Of a DNA stretch of 64,000 nt, positions 10,503-19,202 are shown one piece after another. The DNA is taken from the NCBI RefSeq assembly GCF_900095445.1, contig NZ_FMJL01000004.1:1-64000 (forward strand), given 5' to 3'. A program made the position numbers and the translations under genes. Position 1 is the first letter of the stretch. Each line of letters begins with the position of its first letter. Below the pieces are notes generated by a model. The model was given only the letters and a program-made list of their open reading frames with translations. It made no database searches and had not been told where the DNA came from. The DNA comes from Clostridium sp. N3C (GTDB taxonomy: Bacteria; Bacillota; Clostridia; Clostridiales; Clostridiaceae).

Positions 10503-10531
10503 ATTATAACAAACTCAATATTACTTGTAAA
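10503..10531 (-). promoter_or_regulatory. rpsO promoter (sigma-A type)
   Basis: Minus strand reads TTTACA, 17-nt spacer, TATAAT, ending about 85 bp before the rpsO start codon. Confidence 0.75.
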
Positions 10532-10540
10532 TTATTTTTT

Positions 10541-11470
10541 TCAAATTTCCTCTATTTTTTTACTTTTTACATAACTATAATCCTTATCCATTTGATCTAT
10601 AAGAGACTCTAAAGAATCAAATTTCACTTCATCTCTTATTCTATCCATAAAATAAACATTTATATAATCATCGTAAATTTCTTTATCAAAATCTAATATA
10701 TAAGTTTCAATATTTATTTCCTCAGTTAAAGCAACAGTTGGATTATATCCTACGTTGGTCATACCTTTATATAGCTTATCTTTATATCCTACTAATGTAT
10801 AATAAACACCTGCTTTAGGTATCATGTATTTTTTATCAACATATATATTGGCAGTAGGGTATCCTAAAGTTCTACCTAACTGCTTTCCAGCAATGACCTT
10901 GCCGGATAACATAAAAGGTTTATATAACAGCTTATTAGCTTCAGTAATGTTTCCTTCTTGAATTAACTTTCTTATTCTAGAACTGCTAATTAGCTCTTCC
11001 TTAGATTGCAAAGGATCCATTATTTTAACTATAAAATTATACTTAATACTTAATTCTTTAAGTAAGTTAACATCGCCTTGATTTTTATGGCCAAATCTAT
11101 AGTTAAAACCTACTACTACTCCACCTAGATTAAAGTCCTTAACTAACATCTTTATAAAATCTTCAGCAGAGGTCTCCATAAGTTTTTTATTAAAATCTAC
11201 AAGAGCTAATATATCCACACCTATGCCACTTAAAACTGAAGCTTTATTATTATTATCCATTAATAGTTTTGGAGCTTTTTCAGGATTTATTGTAGTTAAA
11301 GGGTGATTCTTAAAGGTATACACCATACTAAGTCCATTATTTTTCTTAGCTAAGTTAATACATTCTTTAATCAGTCTTATATGGCCTAAATGTAATCCAT
11401 CAAAACTTCCTAATGCTATATATGTTTTTTTACTTAAACTAGAAACATAATTGTTTTCAAATATTTGCAT
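10541..11470 (-). CDS. ribF: Bifunctional riboflavin kinase / FAD synthetase
   Basis: Converts riboflavin to FMN and then FAD. The N-terminal adenylyltransferase domain has the nucleotidyltransferase motif GSFDGLHLGHIRL and the later SSSRIRKLIQEG element; the C-terminal riboflavin kinase domain has GYPTANI and the GMTNVGYNPT motif. The ~309-aa length is normal. Of two close ATGs, the second (MQIFENN, 11470) has correct 7-nt spacing behind AGGAG. It is immediately downstream of truB in the infB-rbfA-nrnA-truB-ribF order common to Firmicutes. No FMN riboswitch is visible upstream. Confidence 0.95.
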   Translation of the reverse strand: MQIFENNYVSSLSKKTYIALGSFDGLHLGHIRLIKECINLAKKNNGLSMVYTFKNHPLTTINPEKAPKLLMDNNNKASVLSGIGVDILALVDFNKKLMETSAEDFIKMLVKDFNLGGVVVGFNYRFGHKNQGDVNLLKELSIKYNFIVKIMDPLQSKEELISSSRIRKLIQEGNITEANKLLYKPFMLSGKVIAGKQLGRTLGYPTANIYVDKKYMIPKAGVYYTLVGYKDKLYKGMTNVGYNPTVALTEEINIETYILDFDKEIYDDYINVYFMDRIRDEVKFDSLESLIDQMDKDYSYVKSKKIEEI

Positions 11471-11480
11471 AAGCATACTC

Positions 11481-12347
11481 CTAAATTAGTAAAATAGAAA
11501 TCTCAAAATATTCTTCGCTTCTTTTTCCAATACCAATCAGTTGGTGATCTTTATTATACACCCTATAATTACCCAATTTAATATCTTTAATCAATTTAGT
11601 GTTTTTAACTTTTACACCATTACGTAATAATTTTTCAAAGGACACATCTACTATAAGTTCAGCATATTGGCTGAGAGCTTTATCCATAGGGATTATATAT
11701 TCATGAATATTATCAGCATTTAACTTATCTAATGGTACTGAATTTTCTACAGAAAAACTGCCAGAAAACCTTCTTTCTAAACCACTCATCATTGCACCAC
11801 AGCCTAACTTTTCACCGATGTCATAGCAAAGACTTCTTATATATGTTCCTTTAGAACATTCTACATCAAATTTTACAATATTATTTTTCATAGAAATAAA
11901 ATCAATATGATGAATGGTTATCTTTCTAGGTTCTCTGTAAACTTCTTTTCCTTCCCTAGCTAATTCGTATAGTCTTTTGCCCTTTATCTTTAGAGCAGAA
12001 TACATGGGAGGAGTTTGCATTGAATCCCCTATAAAACTTAATATAGCATTTTTAACTTGACTCTCTTGTAGGTCTACATTAGTAGATCGAATTATATTAC
12101 CTTCTTGATCATAAGTATCTGTTACTACTCCCAAGGTCATTTCTACTCTATATCCTTTAGTGCCTTCCATAATATAATTAACTAACTTTGTTGCTTTACC
12201 GATACAAATAGGTAGTACACCACAGGCCGCTGGATCTAAAGTGCCGGTATGTCCTACCTTTGTACCTTTAACTAATCTTTTTATTTTATTTACTGCGTCA
12301 AAAGATGTAATGCCCGTAGGCTTATAGCAATTAATGATACCATCCAT
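11481..12347 (-). CDS. truB: tRNA pseudouridine(55) synthase
   Basis: Forms pseudouridine 55 in the T-loop of tRNAs. The 288-aa protein starts MDGIINCYKPTGITSFD and has the catalytic aspartate in GHTGTLDPAACGVLP (Asp38), followed by the KGTYIRSL motif of the TruB family. It starts 3 bp after the end of nrnA, with AGGAG located inside the nrnA 3' end, indicating coupling. The C-terminus is PUA-like and somewhat diverged. Confidence 0.95.
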   Translation of the reverse strand: MDGIINCYKPTGITSFDAVNKIKRLVKGTKVGHTGTLDPAACGVLPICIGKATKLVNYIMEGTKGYRVEMTLGVVTDTYDQEGNIIRSTNVDLQESQVKNAILSFIGDSMQTPPMYSALKIKGKRLYELAREGKEVYREPRKITIHHIDFISMKNNIVKFDVECSKGTYIRSLCYDIGEKLGCGAMMSGLERRFSGSFSVENSVPLDKLNADNIHEYIIPMDKALSQYAELIVDVSFEKLLRNGVKVKNTKLIKDIKLGNYRVYNKDHQLIGIGKRSEEYFEISILLI

Positions 12348-12349
12348 TT

Positions 12350-13306
12350 CTACAAAGATACTCCTATCTTGTAAATTAAATCTGACTTTAGCTCATCTAA
12401 ATTTCCCCTATAGGTAAAACCTGCTGCCTTAGAATGACCTCCACCGCCAAATTCTTCTGCCAATTTTCTAACATCAAATTTCTTCTTAGATCTTAAACTT
12501 ACTTTATAACCATCTGTATTCTCCTTAATGAAAACAACCACTTCTACACCTTTGATAGTAGTACCTATATCTACTAAGCTAGAAGCATCGGAGGAATCTA
12601 CAGAAAATTCCTCCAACAGTTTTTGACTTACTTCCATAAAACACACTTTATTCTCACAACATAAGAACATATTATCTATTACTTTACCTGATAGCTTCAC
12701 TAAAGAATAGTTCTTATTTTCATAAATTAAACTATGTATTGCAGGAAAATCGATGCCTATAGATATTAAATCTCCTGCAATCTTGTGAGTAAGATTTGTA
12801 GTATTGGAAAATCTAAAACTTCCACAATCTGTTATTATTGATGTATATAAACATTTAGCAATCTCTGCATCTATATCTATACCTAGTTCCTTGAGAAGTA
12901 GATATACTATTTCACCTACAGCACTATGAGAAGCATCTACGTAGTTAATATCTCCGTAATAATCATTAGACAAGTGATGGTCAATGTTTAATAAAATACA
13001 TTTTCTGGCCTTTAAGTCAGAAATATCAAAGTTTATTCTTTCAACATTGCCACAATCTAATACAATTACACAGTCTACATCATAATCTAACTTCCCTGTA
13101 CTTTGATTTATTTCATCAACCCCTGATAAATAGTTAAATACTTCAGGCACAGTTTCTTTGCATATTATATTTACATTCTTATTTAATTTTCTTAATCCAT
13201 GCATTAAAGCCAAAGCACTACCAATAGAATCTCCATCTGGTGACACATGGAAAGATATATTTAAATTTTTTGACTTTTTAATTACTTCAGCTATGTCTTT
13301 TAGCAT
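12350..13306 (-). CDS. nrnA: Bifunctional oligoribonuclease / PAP phosphatase NrnA (DHH/DHHA1)
   Basis: Degrades very short RNA oligomers and dephosphorylates 3'-phosphoadenosine 5'-phosphate. The ~318-aa protein has the DHH phosphoesterase motifs in order: HVSPDGDSIGSA, VLDCGN, IDHHLSND, and the DHHA1 glycine-rich FGGGGHSKAAGF near the C-terminus. The ATG at 13306 is preceded by AAAGGTGA; an upstream GTG overlaps the rbfA stop and has no spacing. It lies between rbfA and truB as in Bacillus. Confidence 0.93.
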   Translation of the reverse strand: MLKDIAEVIKKSKNLNISFHVSPDGDSIGSALALMHGLRKLNKNVNIICKETVPEVFNYLSGVDEINQSTGKLDYDVDCVIVLDCGNVERINFDISDLKARKCILLNIDHHLSNDYYGDINYVDASHSAVGEIVYLLLKELGIDIDAEIAKCLYTSIITDCGSFRFSNTTNLTHKIAGDLISIGIDFPAIHSLIYENKNYSLVKLSGKVIDNMFLCCENKVCFMEVSQKLLEEFSVDSSDASSLVDIGTTIKGVEVVVFIKENTDGYKVSLRSKKKFDVRKLAEEFGGGGHSKAAGFTYRGNLDELKSDLIYKIGVSL

Positions 13307-13307
13307 A

Positions 13308-13655
13308 CTATTCACCTTTTATCTTATGAAGTAATTCTTCGATATGCATACTGTGTTCTAAAGACTCATCTAATTCTATTATTATCTGAGGGGTTAATCT
13401 TAAATTCATTCTATTACCTAATTCTTTTCTTAAAAATCCACTAGAACTTTTTAGGGCAGCTAAAGTACTTTCTTTTTCTTCTGGTTTTCCAAAAATGCTA
13501 ACATAAACTTTAGCGTAACTTAAATCCTTTGTAACATTTACGTTAGTAATGCTTATCATAGCATTTATTCTAGGGTCCTTTAGTTCATTTCTTATTATAT
13601 CGCTAAGTTCTTTTTTTACTTCTTCATTGATTCTGCTACTTCTATATTTAGCCAT
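13308..13655 (-). CDS. rbfA: Ribosome-binding factor A
   Basis: Assists late maturation of the 30S subunit and 16S rRNA 5'-end processing. The 115-aa protein has the KH-like fold with the family signatures RINEEVKKELSDIIRNELKDPRI near the start and LRLTPQIIIELDESLEHSMHIEELL near the end. It starts behind GGGGTGAT, directly after infB, and ends one base before the nrnA start. Confidence 0.95.
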   Translation of the reverse strand: MAKYRSSRINEEVKKELSDIIRNELKDPRINAMISITNVNVTKDLSYAKVYVSIFGKPEEKESTLAALKSSSGFLRKELGNRMNLRLTPQIIIELDESLEHSMHIEELLHKIKGE

Positions 13656-13669
13656 GCTTTATCACCCCT

Positions 13670-15787
13670 TTATAGATGACTTCTTTTTACTTCCTCCATT
13701 GTATAGGCTTCGATGATATCACCCTCTTTAATATCATTGAACTTCTCTATACTTAAACCACATTCATAACCGGCAGCAACTTCTTTAACATCATCTTTAA
13801 ATCTCTTTAAGGAAGCTAGTTTTCCTTCTAATATAACAATACCATTTCTAATAAGTCTAATATCGGAATTTCTTACTATTTTACCACTTTGAACATAACA
13901 TCCTGCAACTGTTCCTACATTTGAGATTTTATAAGTTTGCCTTATTTCTGCAGTACCAAGAATAACTTCTTTATAATCAGGCTCTAACATACCAATCATA
14001 GCAGATTTAATATCTTCTATAGCATCATAAATTACACGATAGGTTTTAATATCAACCTTTTCTCTTTCTGCTAAGGCTGAAGCATTAGAGTCAGGTCTAA
14101 CATTGAAACCTATAATAATTGCATTTGAAGCTGATGCTAAAGTAACATCTGTTTCTGTTATAGCTCCAGCAGCACCATGTAATACTCTTACTTTAACATT
14201 ATCTGTAGACAATTTTTCAAATGACTGCTTCATTGCTTCAACAGAGCCCTGTACATCGGCTTTAACAATTAGGCTTAATTCCTTAACCTTGCCTTCCTGA
14301 ATTTGGCTATACAAGTCTTCTAAAGATACTCTATGTGCAAAACTTTGTTGCTCTTTTATTTTTAATTTTCTTGCTTCAGCCATTTGTCTTGCAGTTTTCT
14401 CATCTTTAACTACTGTAAATCTATCTCCTGCAGACGGTACTTCAGATAAGCCTAATATTTCTACAGGTATAGAAGGACCTGCAGCTTTAGTTTTCTTTCC
14501 TTTATCATCAAACATAGCCCTTATTTTTCCATATGTGGTACCTACTAAAATTGCATCTCCAACATGCAAAGTACCATTTTGTACTAATAAAGTTGCTACG
14601 GCACCTCTACCCTTATCTAACTTAGCTTCTACTACAGTTCCTCTAGCTTTTCTAGCAGGATTAGCTTTTAATTCAAGCATTTCTGCTGTTAAAAGAACCA
14701 TTTCTAATAATTCATCTAAACCTTGTTTTGTCTTAGCAGATACAGGAACAGTGATGGTGTCTCCACCCCAATCTTCAGAGATTAATCCATACTCTGTTAG
14801 CTCTTGTTTAACCCTATCTGCATTGGCATCAGGTTTATCCATTTTATTAATAGCTACTATAATAGGAACATTTGCTGCTTTACAATGGTTTATAGCTTCT
14901 TGAGTTTGAGGCATAATTCCATCATCTGCAGCTACTACTAAGATTACAATATCTGTAACCTGAGCTCCTCTAGCTCTCATAGCAGTAAAAGCTTCATGAC
15001 CAGGTGTATCTAAAAAAGTAATTTTTTCATCGTTAATTTTAACCGTATATGCACCTATGTGCTGAGTAATACCTCCAGCTTCTGTTGCAGTAACTTTTGA
15101 CTTTCTTATGGCATCTAATAATGAAGTTTTACCATGGTCAACATGACCCATAACTGTTACTATAGGAGGTCTTTTCTCAGTATTTGAATCCTCTTCAAAA
15201 TCTAATTCCTCATCTATGTTATTTCCTTCTTCTGATGTCTGTGTAATATTAATATTAAACTTAGCAGCAACTTTTTCCGCAGTTGCAAAATCAATCTCTT
15301 GGTTAATAGCTGCCATTACTCCACAAAATATTAATTGTTTAATTACTTCAGTGGAAGGTTTATTTATTTTCTCTGCAAATTCTTTTACAGTAATAGTTGC
15401 AGGTATTTCAATAATAGCATTTTCGTTATTGCTATCATTATTTTCTTCATTAGCTTCTAAATCATTAGAAGCTACCTTGTTTTGCTTATTTTTCTTTTTA
15501 GTTTTTACAAAAGACTTCTGATTTGAATACATTTCCTCATATTTAGCTATAACATCCATTTCATCTTGTTCATCTACTTGGTCTTTTTTATCATCATAAG
15601 AAGCTTGCTCTTTATTTTCTTCTTCTTTCTCGCTTAACAGCTCCTTGATAAGTTCAGCATCTTCATCGTCTATAACACTCATATGATTTTTAACTTCAAC
15701 ATTAAATTCTTCCTGTAACATTAAAATTAAATTCTTACTAGAAATATTTAATTCTTTAGCCAATTCATAAACTCTTACTTTCGACAT
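13670..15787 (-). CDS. infB: Translation initiation factor IF-2
   Basis: GTPase that brings formylmethionyl-tRNA to the 30S subunit. The 705-aa protein has an N-terminal IF2N domain ([20 protein letters not shown]), an acidic/basic low-complexity linker, a second IF2N repeat, then the G domain with G1 GHVDHGKTS (about 214-222), G3 DTPGHEAF and G4 NKMDKPDA, and the C-terminal beta-barrel and C2 domains. The start is the ATG at 15787 behind GGGGGTGAATAT. It is at the low end of IF-2 length, as usual for clostridia. Operon with ylxQ upstream and rbfA downstream. Confidence 0.97.
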   Translation of the reverse strand: MSKVRVYELAKELNISSKNLILMLQEEFNVEVKNHMSVIDDEDAELIKELLSEKEEENKEQASYDDKKDQVDEQDEMDVIAKYEEMYSNQKSFVKTKKKNKQNKVASNDLEANEENNDSNNENAIIEIPATITVKEFAEKINKPSTEVIKQLIFCGVMAAINQEIDFATAEKVAAKFNINITQTSEEGNNIDEELDFEEDSNTEKRPPIVTVMGHVDHGKTSLLDAIRKSKVTATEAGGITQHIGAYTVKINDEKITFLDTPGHEAFTAMRARGAQVTDIVILVVAADDGIMPQTQEAINHCKAANVPIIVAINKMDKPDANADRVKQELTEYGLISEDWGGDTITVPVSAKTKQGLDELLEMVLLTAEMLELKANPARKARGTVVEAKLDKGRGAVATLLVQNGTLHVGDAILVGTTYGKIRAMFDDKGKKTKAAGPSIPVEILGLSEVPSAGDRFTVVKDEKTARQMAEARKLKIKEQQSFAHRVSLEDLYSQIQEGKVKELSLIVKADVQGSVEAMKQSFEKLSTDNVKVRVLHGAAGAITETDVTLASASNAIIIGFNVRPDSNASALAEREKVDIKTYRVIYDAIEDIKSAMIGMLEPDYKEVILGTAEIRQTYKISNVGTVAGCYVQSGKIVRNSDIRLIRNGIVILEGKLASLKRFKDDVKEVAAGYECGLSIEKFNDIKEGDIIEAYTMEEVKRSHL

Positions 15788-15791
15788 ATAT

Positions 15792-16112
15792 TCACCCCCG
15801 GTTATTTTGGTTGGCATTATAAATTTCCATCAACCTTGTACTCATATTGCTATCAATAACGCCGAGCACATTAATTTCTTTTCTTCCTAATATACTGCCT
15901 AATTCTTCCTTATCGTAGTCATAAATATACTTTATATTCTTTTTCTCACAAAGATTTTTAAATTTTTTATATGAATTTTCAGAAAGGCTTTTAGACAGAA
16001 TACAAAGAAATACTTTACCATGTTTTATCTTTTCTTCACATTTGTTATAGCCTTCAATTAACTTTCCTGCACCCTTTGTTAAAGCTAAAAACTGAAGAAA
16101 ATTATCCTTCAT
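15792..16112 (-). CDS. ylxQ: Ribosomal L7Ae-family RNA-binding protein YlxQ
   Basis: Small (~106 aa) member of the L7Ae/L30e/Gadd45 family, usually kink-turn RNA binders, encoded in the nusA-infB operon of Firmicutes. The sequence shows [35 protein letters not shown], matching the first half of the fold, with an ALGVID-like tail ([17 protein letters not shown]). The ATG at 16112 lies within the 3' end of ylxR (11-bp overlap), so the two are translationally coupled. The precise RNA target is unknown. Confidence 0.85.
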   Translation of the reverse strand: MKDNFLQFLALTKGAGKLIEGYNKCEEKIKHGKVFLCILSKSLSENSYKKFKNLCEKKNIKYIYDYDKEELGSILGRKEINVLGVIDSNMSTRLMEIYNANQNNRG

Positions 16113-16371
16113 CAACAACTTCTCCCTTTAAATTTTCATACAGCTCTTCAGATATTTTAGTTTCTAAGTTCTTTTCTAATCTTCTGGATTTAAAGGCCTT
16201 TTCCAGACACTCAATACTTCTACAAATGTAAGCTCCCCTGCCTGGCTTTTTGCCTGTTAAGTCCATGGAAACTTCCCCTTCTTTGTTTTTTACTACTCTT
16301 ACCAGTTCTTTTTTAGGTTTCATTTCCATGCATCCAGTGCACATTCTTAAAGGTATCTTCCTTACTTTCAA
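16102..16371 (-). CDS. ylxR: YlxR / RnpM family RNA-binding protein
   Basis: The 89-aa protein belongs to the DUF448/YlxR family; the Bacillus member has been reported to bind and modulate RNase P RNA (RnpM). The diagnostic features are PLRMCTGCMEMKPKKELVRVV and KKPGRGAYICRS, including the GRGAY(I) signature. The start is a TTG at 16371 eight bases behind AGGAGG. It sits between nusA and ylxQ, the standard arrangement. Function in this organism is by family only. Confidence 0.88.
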   Translation of the reverse strand: MKVRKIPLRMCTGCMEMKPKKELVRVVKNKEGEVSMDLTGKKPGRGAYICRSIECLEKAFKSRRLEKNLETKISEELYENLKGEVVDEG

Positions 16372-16388
16372 CCAAGAAACCTCCTATC

Positions 16389-17444
16389 TTATTCCATATT
16401 CTCCACTTGAGATTTACTCTTAATATCTATCTTCCATCCAGTAAGTTTAGCTGCTAATCTAACATTCTGTCCTTCTTTTCCTATGGCTAAAGATAACTGT
16501 GAATCATCTACAATAATTTGTGCAGATTTAAGTTCTTCATTAATTGAAACATCTAAAACCTTAGCTGGACTTAAGGCATTAGCTATATAGACTTCTGGTA
16601 ACTTATCCCACTTTATAATATCGATTTTTTCATTCTTCAATTCATTAACAATATTTTGTACTCTTGTCCCTCGTGGTCCAACACAGGCTCCCATAGGATC
16701 CACATTTTCATCATTAGAACTTACTGCAATTTTTGTTCTTGAACCAGCTTCTCTAGCAATGCTCTTTATTTCTACTATTCCTTCGTAAATCTCTGGAACC
16801 TCTAATTCAAAAAGACGTTTTACTAGACCTGGATGAGTTCTTGATACAATTACTTGTGCACCCTTTGTTGTATTTTTAACTTCAACAATATACAATTTTA
16901 ATCTTTCATTAAAATTGTATTCTTCTCCTGGCATTTGTTCATTTGGTCCTAAAACAGCTTCAATTTTGCCTAAGTCTACAAAAACATTGCCTTTATCTTT
17001 TCTAATTACTATACCAGTAATAATATCAAATTCTTTCTCAACAAATTCATTATAGATTATGTTTCTCTCAGCTTCTTTGATTCTCTGAACCACTACCTGT
17101 TTTGCTGATTGGGCTGCTACCCTTCCAAAGGTTCGTGGAGTAACTTCCAATTCAACAACATCACCTATTTGGTATCTAGGGTTTATCTTTCTTGCTTCCT
17201 CCAAGGATATTTCATTTAATTCATCCTGCACATCCTCAGATACTTTTTTCTGAGAATAAACATGAATTTCTCCTGTTTCTCTATTCATACTTACTCTTAC
17301 ATTTTGAGCAGCACTTCCAGCAGTTGCATAATTTTTCTTATAAGCAGCCACTAATGCGTCCTCTATTGTTGTAAACAAAAGATCCTCACTAATTCCTTTT
17401 TCCTTTACTATCTCCCTTAAAGCCCCAATAAATTCCTCATTCAT
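16389..17444 (-). CDS. nusA: Transcription termination/antitermination factor NusA
   Basis: RNA-polymerase-associated factor controlling pausing, intrinsic termination and antitermination. The 351-aa protein has the N-terminal polymerase-binding domain (1-~125), S1 domain (DIITGIVIRKDKGNVFVDLG), then KH1 (VDPMGACVGPRGTRVQNIV) and KH2 (LAIGKEGQNVRLAAKLTGW). No C-terminal acidic repeats, as is normal in Firmicutes. Its ATG overlaps the rimP stop by 8 bp. If the rimP leader attenuates, NusA would control its own operon. Confidence 0.96.
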   Translation of the reverse strand: MNEEFIGALREIVKEKGISEDLLFTTIEDALVAAYKKNYATAGSAAQNVRVSMNRETGEIHVYSQKKVSEDVQDELNEISLEEARKINPRYQIGDVVELEVTPRTFGRVAAQSAKQVVVQRIKEAERNIIYNEFVEKEFDIITGIVIRKDKGNVFVDLGKIEAVLGPNEQMPGEEYNFNERLKLYIVEVKNTTKGAQVIVSRTHPGLVKRLFELEVPEIYEGIVEIKSIAREAGSRTKIAVSSNDENVDPMGACVGPRGTRVQNIVNELKNEKIDIIKWDKLPEVYIANALSPAKVLDVSINEELKSAQIIVDDSQLSLAIGKEGQNVRLAAKLTGWKIDIKSKSQVENME

Positions 17445-17919
17445 TGGTATTACCCTCCTTTAAACTCCCCTCAAGACTTATTGATTTAATCTTTTCTCTT
17501 GGTACTATTACTTCATTTTCTTCTATACTTATATAAATATTATCATTATCAAAGGATTTTAAATTACCTATTAAAGATTTTGCCCCATTGAATACACCGT
17601 TAAACACAATTTTTACAGTGTCACCAATATGCTTTTCCAAATGTTTATCATTAAATAACTCCCTAAAGATACCTGGTGAAGATACTTCTAAGTAATAACT
17701 ATCTGAAATGGGATCTTCAACATCTAGCATGTCACTTATAGGCCTACTAACTTTTTCGCAGTCAGATAAGCTAATACCACCTTCCTTATCTATATAAACT
17801 CTTAAATAATATTCTCCATCTTCTTTTTTATACTCAATATGATACAATTCATATCCTAAACCAACAACAATAGGTTCTATTAGTTTATTTAACTTTTCTA
17901 GCAACACTTGTTTTTTCAA
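17437..17919 (-). CDS. rimP: Ribosome maturation factor RimP
   Basis: Needed for efficient 30S assembly. The 160-aa protein shows the family signatures LGYELYHIEYKKEDGEYYLRVYIDKEGGI, the DCEKVSRPISDMLDVEDPI segment and EVSSPGIFRELF. The start is a TTG at 17919 behind GGAGGG. First gene of the rimP-nusA-ylxR-ylxQ-infB operon, behind a promoter and structured leader at 17940-18115. In Bacillus polC precedes rimP; it is absent here. Confidence 0.94.
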   Translation of the reverse strand: MKKQVLLEKLNKLIEPIVVGLGYELYHIEYKKEDGEYYLRVYIDKEGGISLSDCEKVSRPISDMLDVEDPISDSYYLEVSSPGIFRELFNDKHLEKHIGDTVKIVFNGVFNGAKSLIGNLKSFDNDNIYISIEENEVIVPREKIKSISLEGSLKEGNTNE

Positions 17920-17939
17920 AATATCCCTCCTCTTAATGA

Positions 17940-18080
17940 TCCTATTTATATTCTACTCTATATAGCAGTTTCTATTAGGACCTAATGAAAAACGCAACAT
18001 TAGTTGCGTGTTAAAACAAATAGAAAGAGCGGGTTTTGTTTAACATCCCACTCCTTAAGCCGAAAATATAGTAATTCATC
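17940..18080 (-). promoter_or_regulatory. structured 5' leader of the rimP-nusA-infB operon
   Basis: Transcription from the promoter at 18087-18115 would cross three helices before rimP. Helix A pairs minus-strand GAGTGGG with CCCGCTC (plus positions 18047-18053 with 18027-18033, one G-T pair). Helix B pairs TGTTAAACAAA with TTTGTTTTAACA (18035-18045 with 18009-18020, one bulge). The arms interleave A5', B5', A3', B3', so they form either a pseudoknot or two exclusive states. Helix C is the intrinsic terminator at 17988-18009, sharing one base with helix B. This looks like a transcription attenuator; the signal sensed is unknown. Confidence 0.55.
17988..18009 (-). terminator. intrinsic terminator in the rimP leader
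   Basis: Minus strand ACGCAAC-TAAT-GTTGCGT followed by TTTTC. It lies downstream of a good promoter and upstream of rimP, so it acts on the leader rather than simply ending ispG, which stops 130 bp earlier. Confidence 0.7.
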
Positions 18081-18086
18081 ATTGTT

Positions 18087-18115
18087 ATTGTAACATAGAC
18101 AGTAAATTATTACAA
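18087..18115 (-). promoter_or_regulatory. rimP-nusA-infB operon promoter
   Basis: Minus strand TTGTAA, 17-nt spacer, TACAAT, located just after the ispG stop codon. Predicted start of transcription is near 18080, about 160 bp before rimP. Confidence 0.75.
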
Positions 18116-18139
18116 GGATAAATTAAAGTTAACAAGCTT

Positions 18140-19189
18140 CTACATCTTTTCTATCTCTTCCATTAATGCCTCAACTAATTGATCTTCTTTAACCTTTCTT
18201 ATTATTTCACCTTTTCTAAAAATGAGACCTTCTCCATTTCCTCCAGCAATACCTATATCTGCTTCTCGTGCTTCCCCAGGTCCGTTAACTACACAGCCCA
18301 TTATAGCTACCTTTATATCTTTATCTAAATCCTTTAGCTTTTCTTCAATAGTATGAGCTAATTCTATAAGATTAATTTGAGTTCTTCCACAGGTAGGGCA
18401 AGAAACAAAGGTAATTCCTTGCTTAATTATACCTAAAGATTTTAGAATTTCTTTTCCTACCCTAACTTCCTCTAATGGATCATCCGTTAAAGATACTCGT
18501 ATTGTATCTCCAATTCCCTCTGCAAGAAGAGTTCCAATTCCTACGCTAGACTTTATGGTACCTCTCCAAGTTGTGCCCGCTTCTGTTACTCCAATATGTA
18601 GAGGATATTCTACCTGCTTAGAAATTAATCTATAACTTTCAATCATTTGTAGCACATCTGAGGACTTTATTGATATAACTATATCATGAAAATTCACCTT
18701 TTCTAATATATCCACATGTCTCAAAGCACTTTCTACTAAAGCTTCAGGACATACCTTACCATACTTGGATAATAGCTCCTTTTCTAAAGAACCGCTATTT
18801 ACACCTATTCTTATAGGAATTCCTTTATCTAAAGCATGTTCTGCTACCAACTTTACTCTTTCCATGTTACCTATGTTTCCAGGATTAATCCTAAGAGCAG
18901 ATACCCCATTGTTGATAGCATTTATAGCTAATCTATAATCAAAATGAATATCTGCTACCAAAGGTATATTAATCTGCTTTGTTATTTTCTTTAAAGCTTC
19001 ACTGGCCTCCTCATCAGGAACTGCGCATCTAATAATATCACAACCAGCTATTTGCAATCTCTTTATTTGATCTACAGTAGTTTCTATGTTCCGTGTATCG
19101 GTGTTAGTCATTGACTGAACAGTTATAGGTGCATCTCCACCTATAAAAATATTACCAACTTTTATCTTTCTTGTTTTTCGTCTTTCCAT
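18140..19189 (-). CDS. ispG: 4-hydroxy-3-methylbut-2-en-1-yl diphosphate synthase (IspG/GcpE)
   Basis: Iron-sulfur enzyme of the methylerythritol phosphate isoprenoid pathway. The 349-aa protein starts RRKTRKIKVGNIFIGGDAPI, has the TIM-barrel motif NPGNIG and the C-terminal cluster ligands CPTCGRT and MGCVVNGPGEA. Length fits the short bacterial form. It lies 13 bp after rseP in a dxr-rseP-ispG operon, which combines two isoprenoid steps with a membrane protease, an arrangement widespread in Firmicutes. Confidence 0.96.
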   Translation of the reverse strand: MERRKTRKIKVGNIFIGGDAPITVQSMTNTDTRNIETTVDQIKRLQIAGCDIIRCAVPDEEASEALKKITKQINIPLVADIHFDYRLAINAINNGVSALRINPGNIGNMERVKLVAEHALDKGIPIRIGVNSGSLEKELLSKYGKVCPEALVESALRHVDILEKVNFHDIVISIKSSDVLQMIESYRLISKQVEYPLHIGVTEAGTTWRGTIKSSVGIGTLLAEGIGDTIRVSLTDDPLEEVRVGKEILKSLGIIKQGITFVSCPTCGRTQINLIELAHTIEEKLKDLDKDIKVAIMGCVVNGPGEAREADIGIAGGNGEGLIFRKGEIIRKVKEDQLVEALMEEIEKM

Positions 19190-19202
19190 CTAATCACATC
19201 CT

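Noticed and set aside
14535..14903. 122-codon open frame on the plus strand
   Set aside because: Inside infB, antisense to the G domain; no ribosome site or family resemblance.
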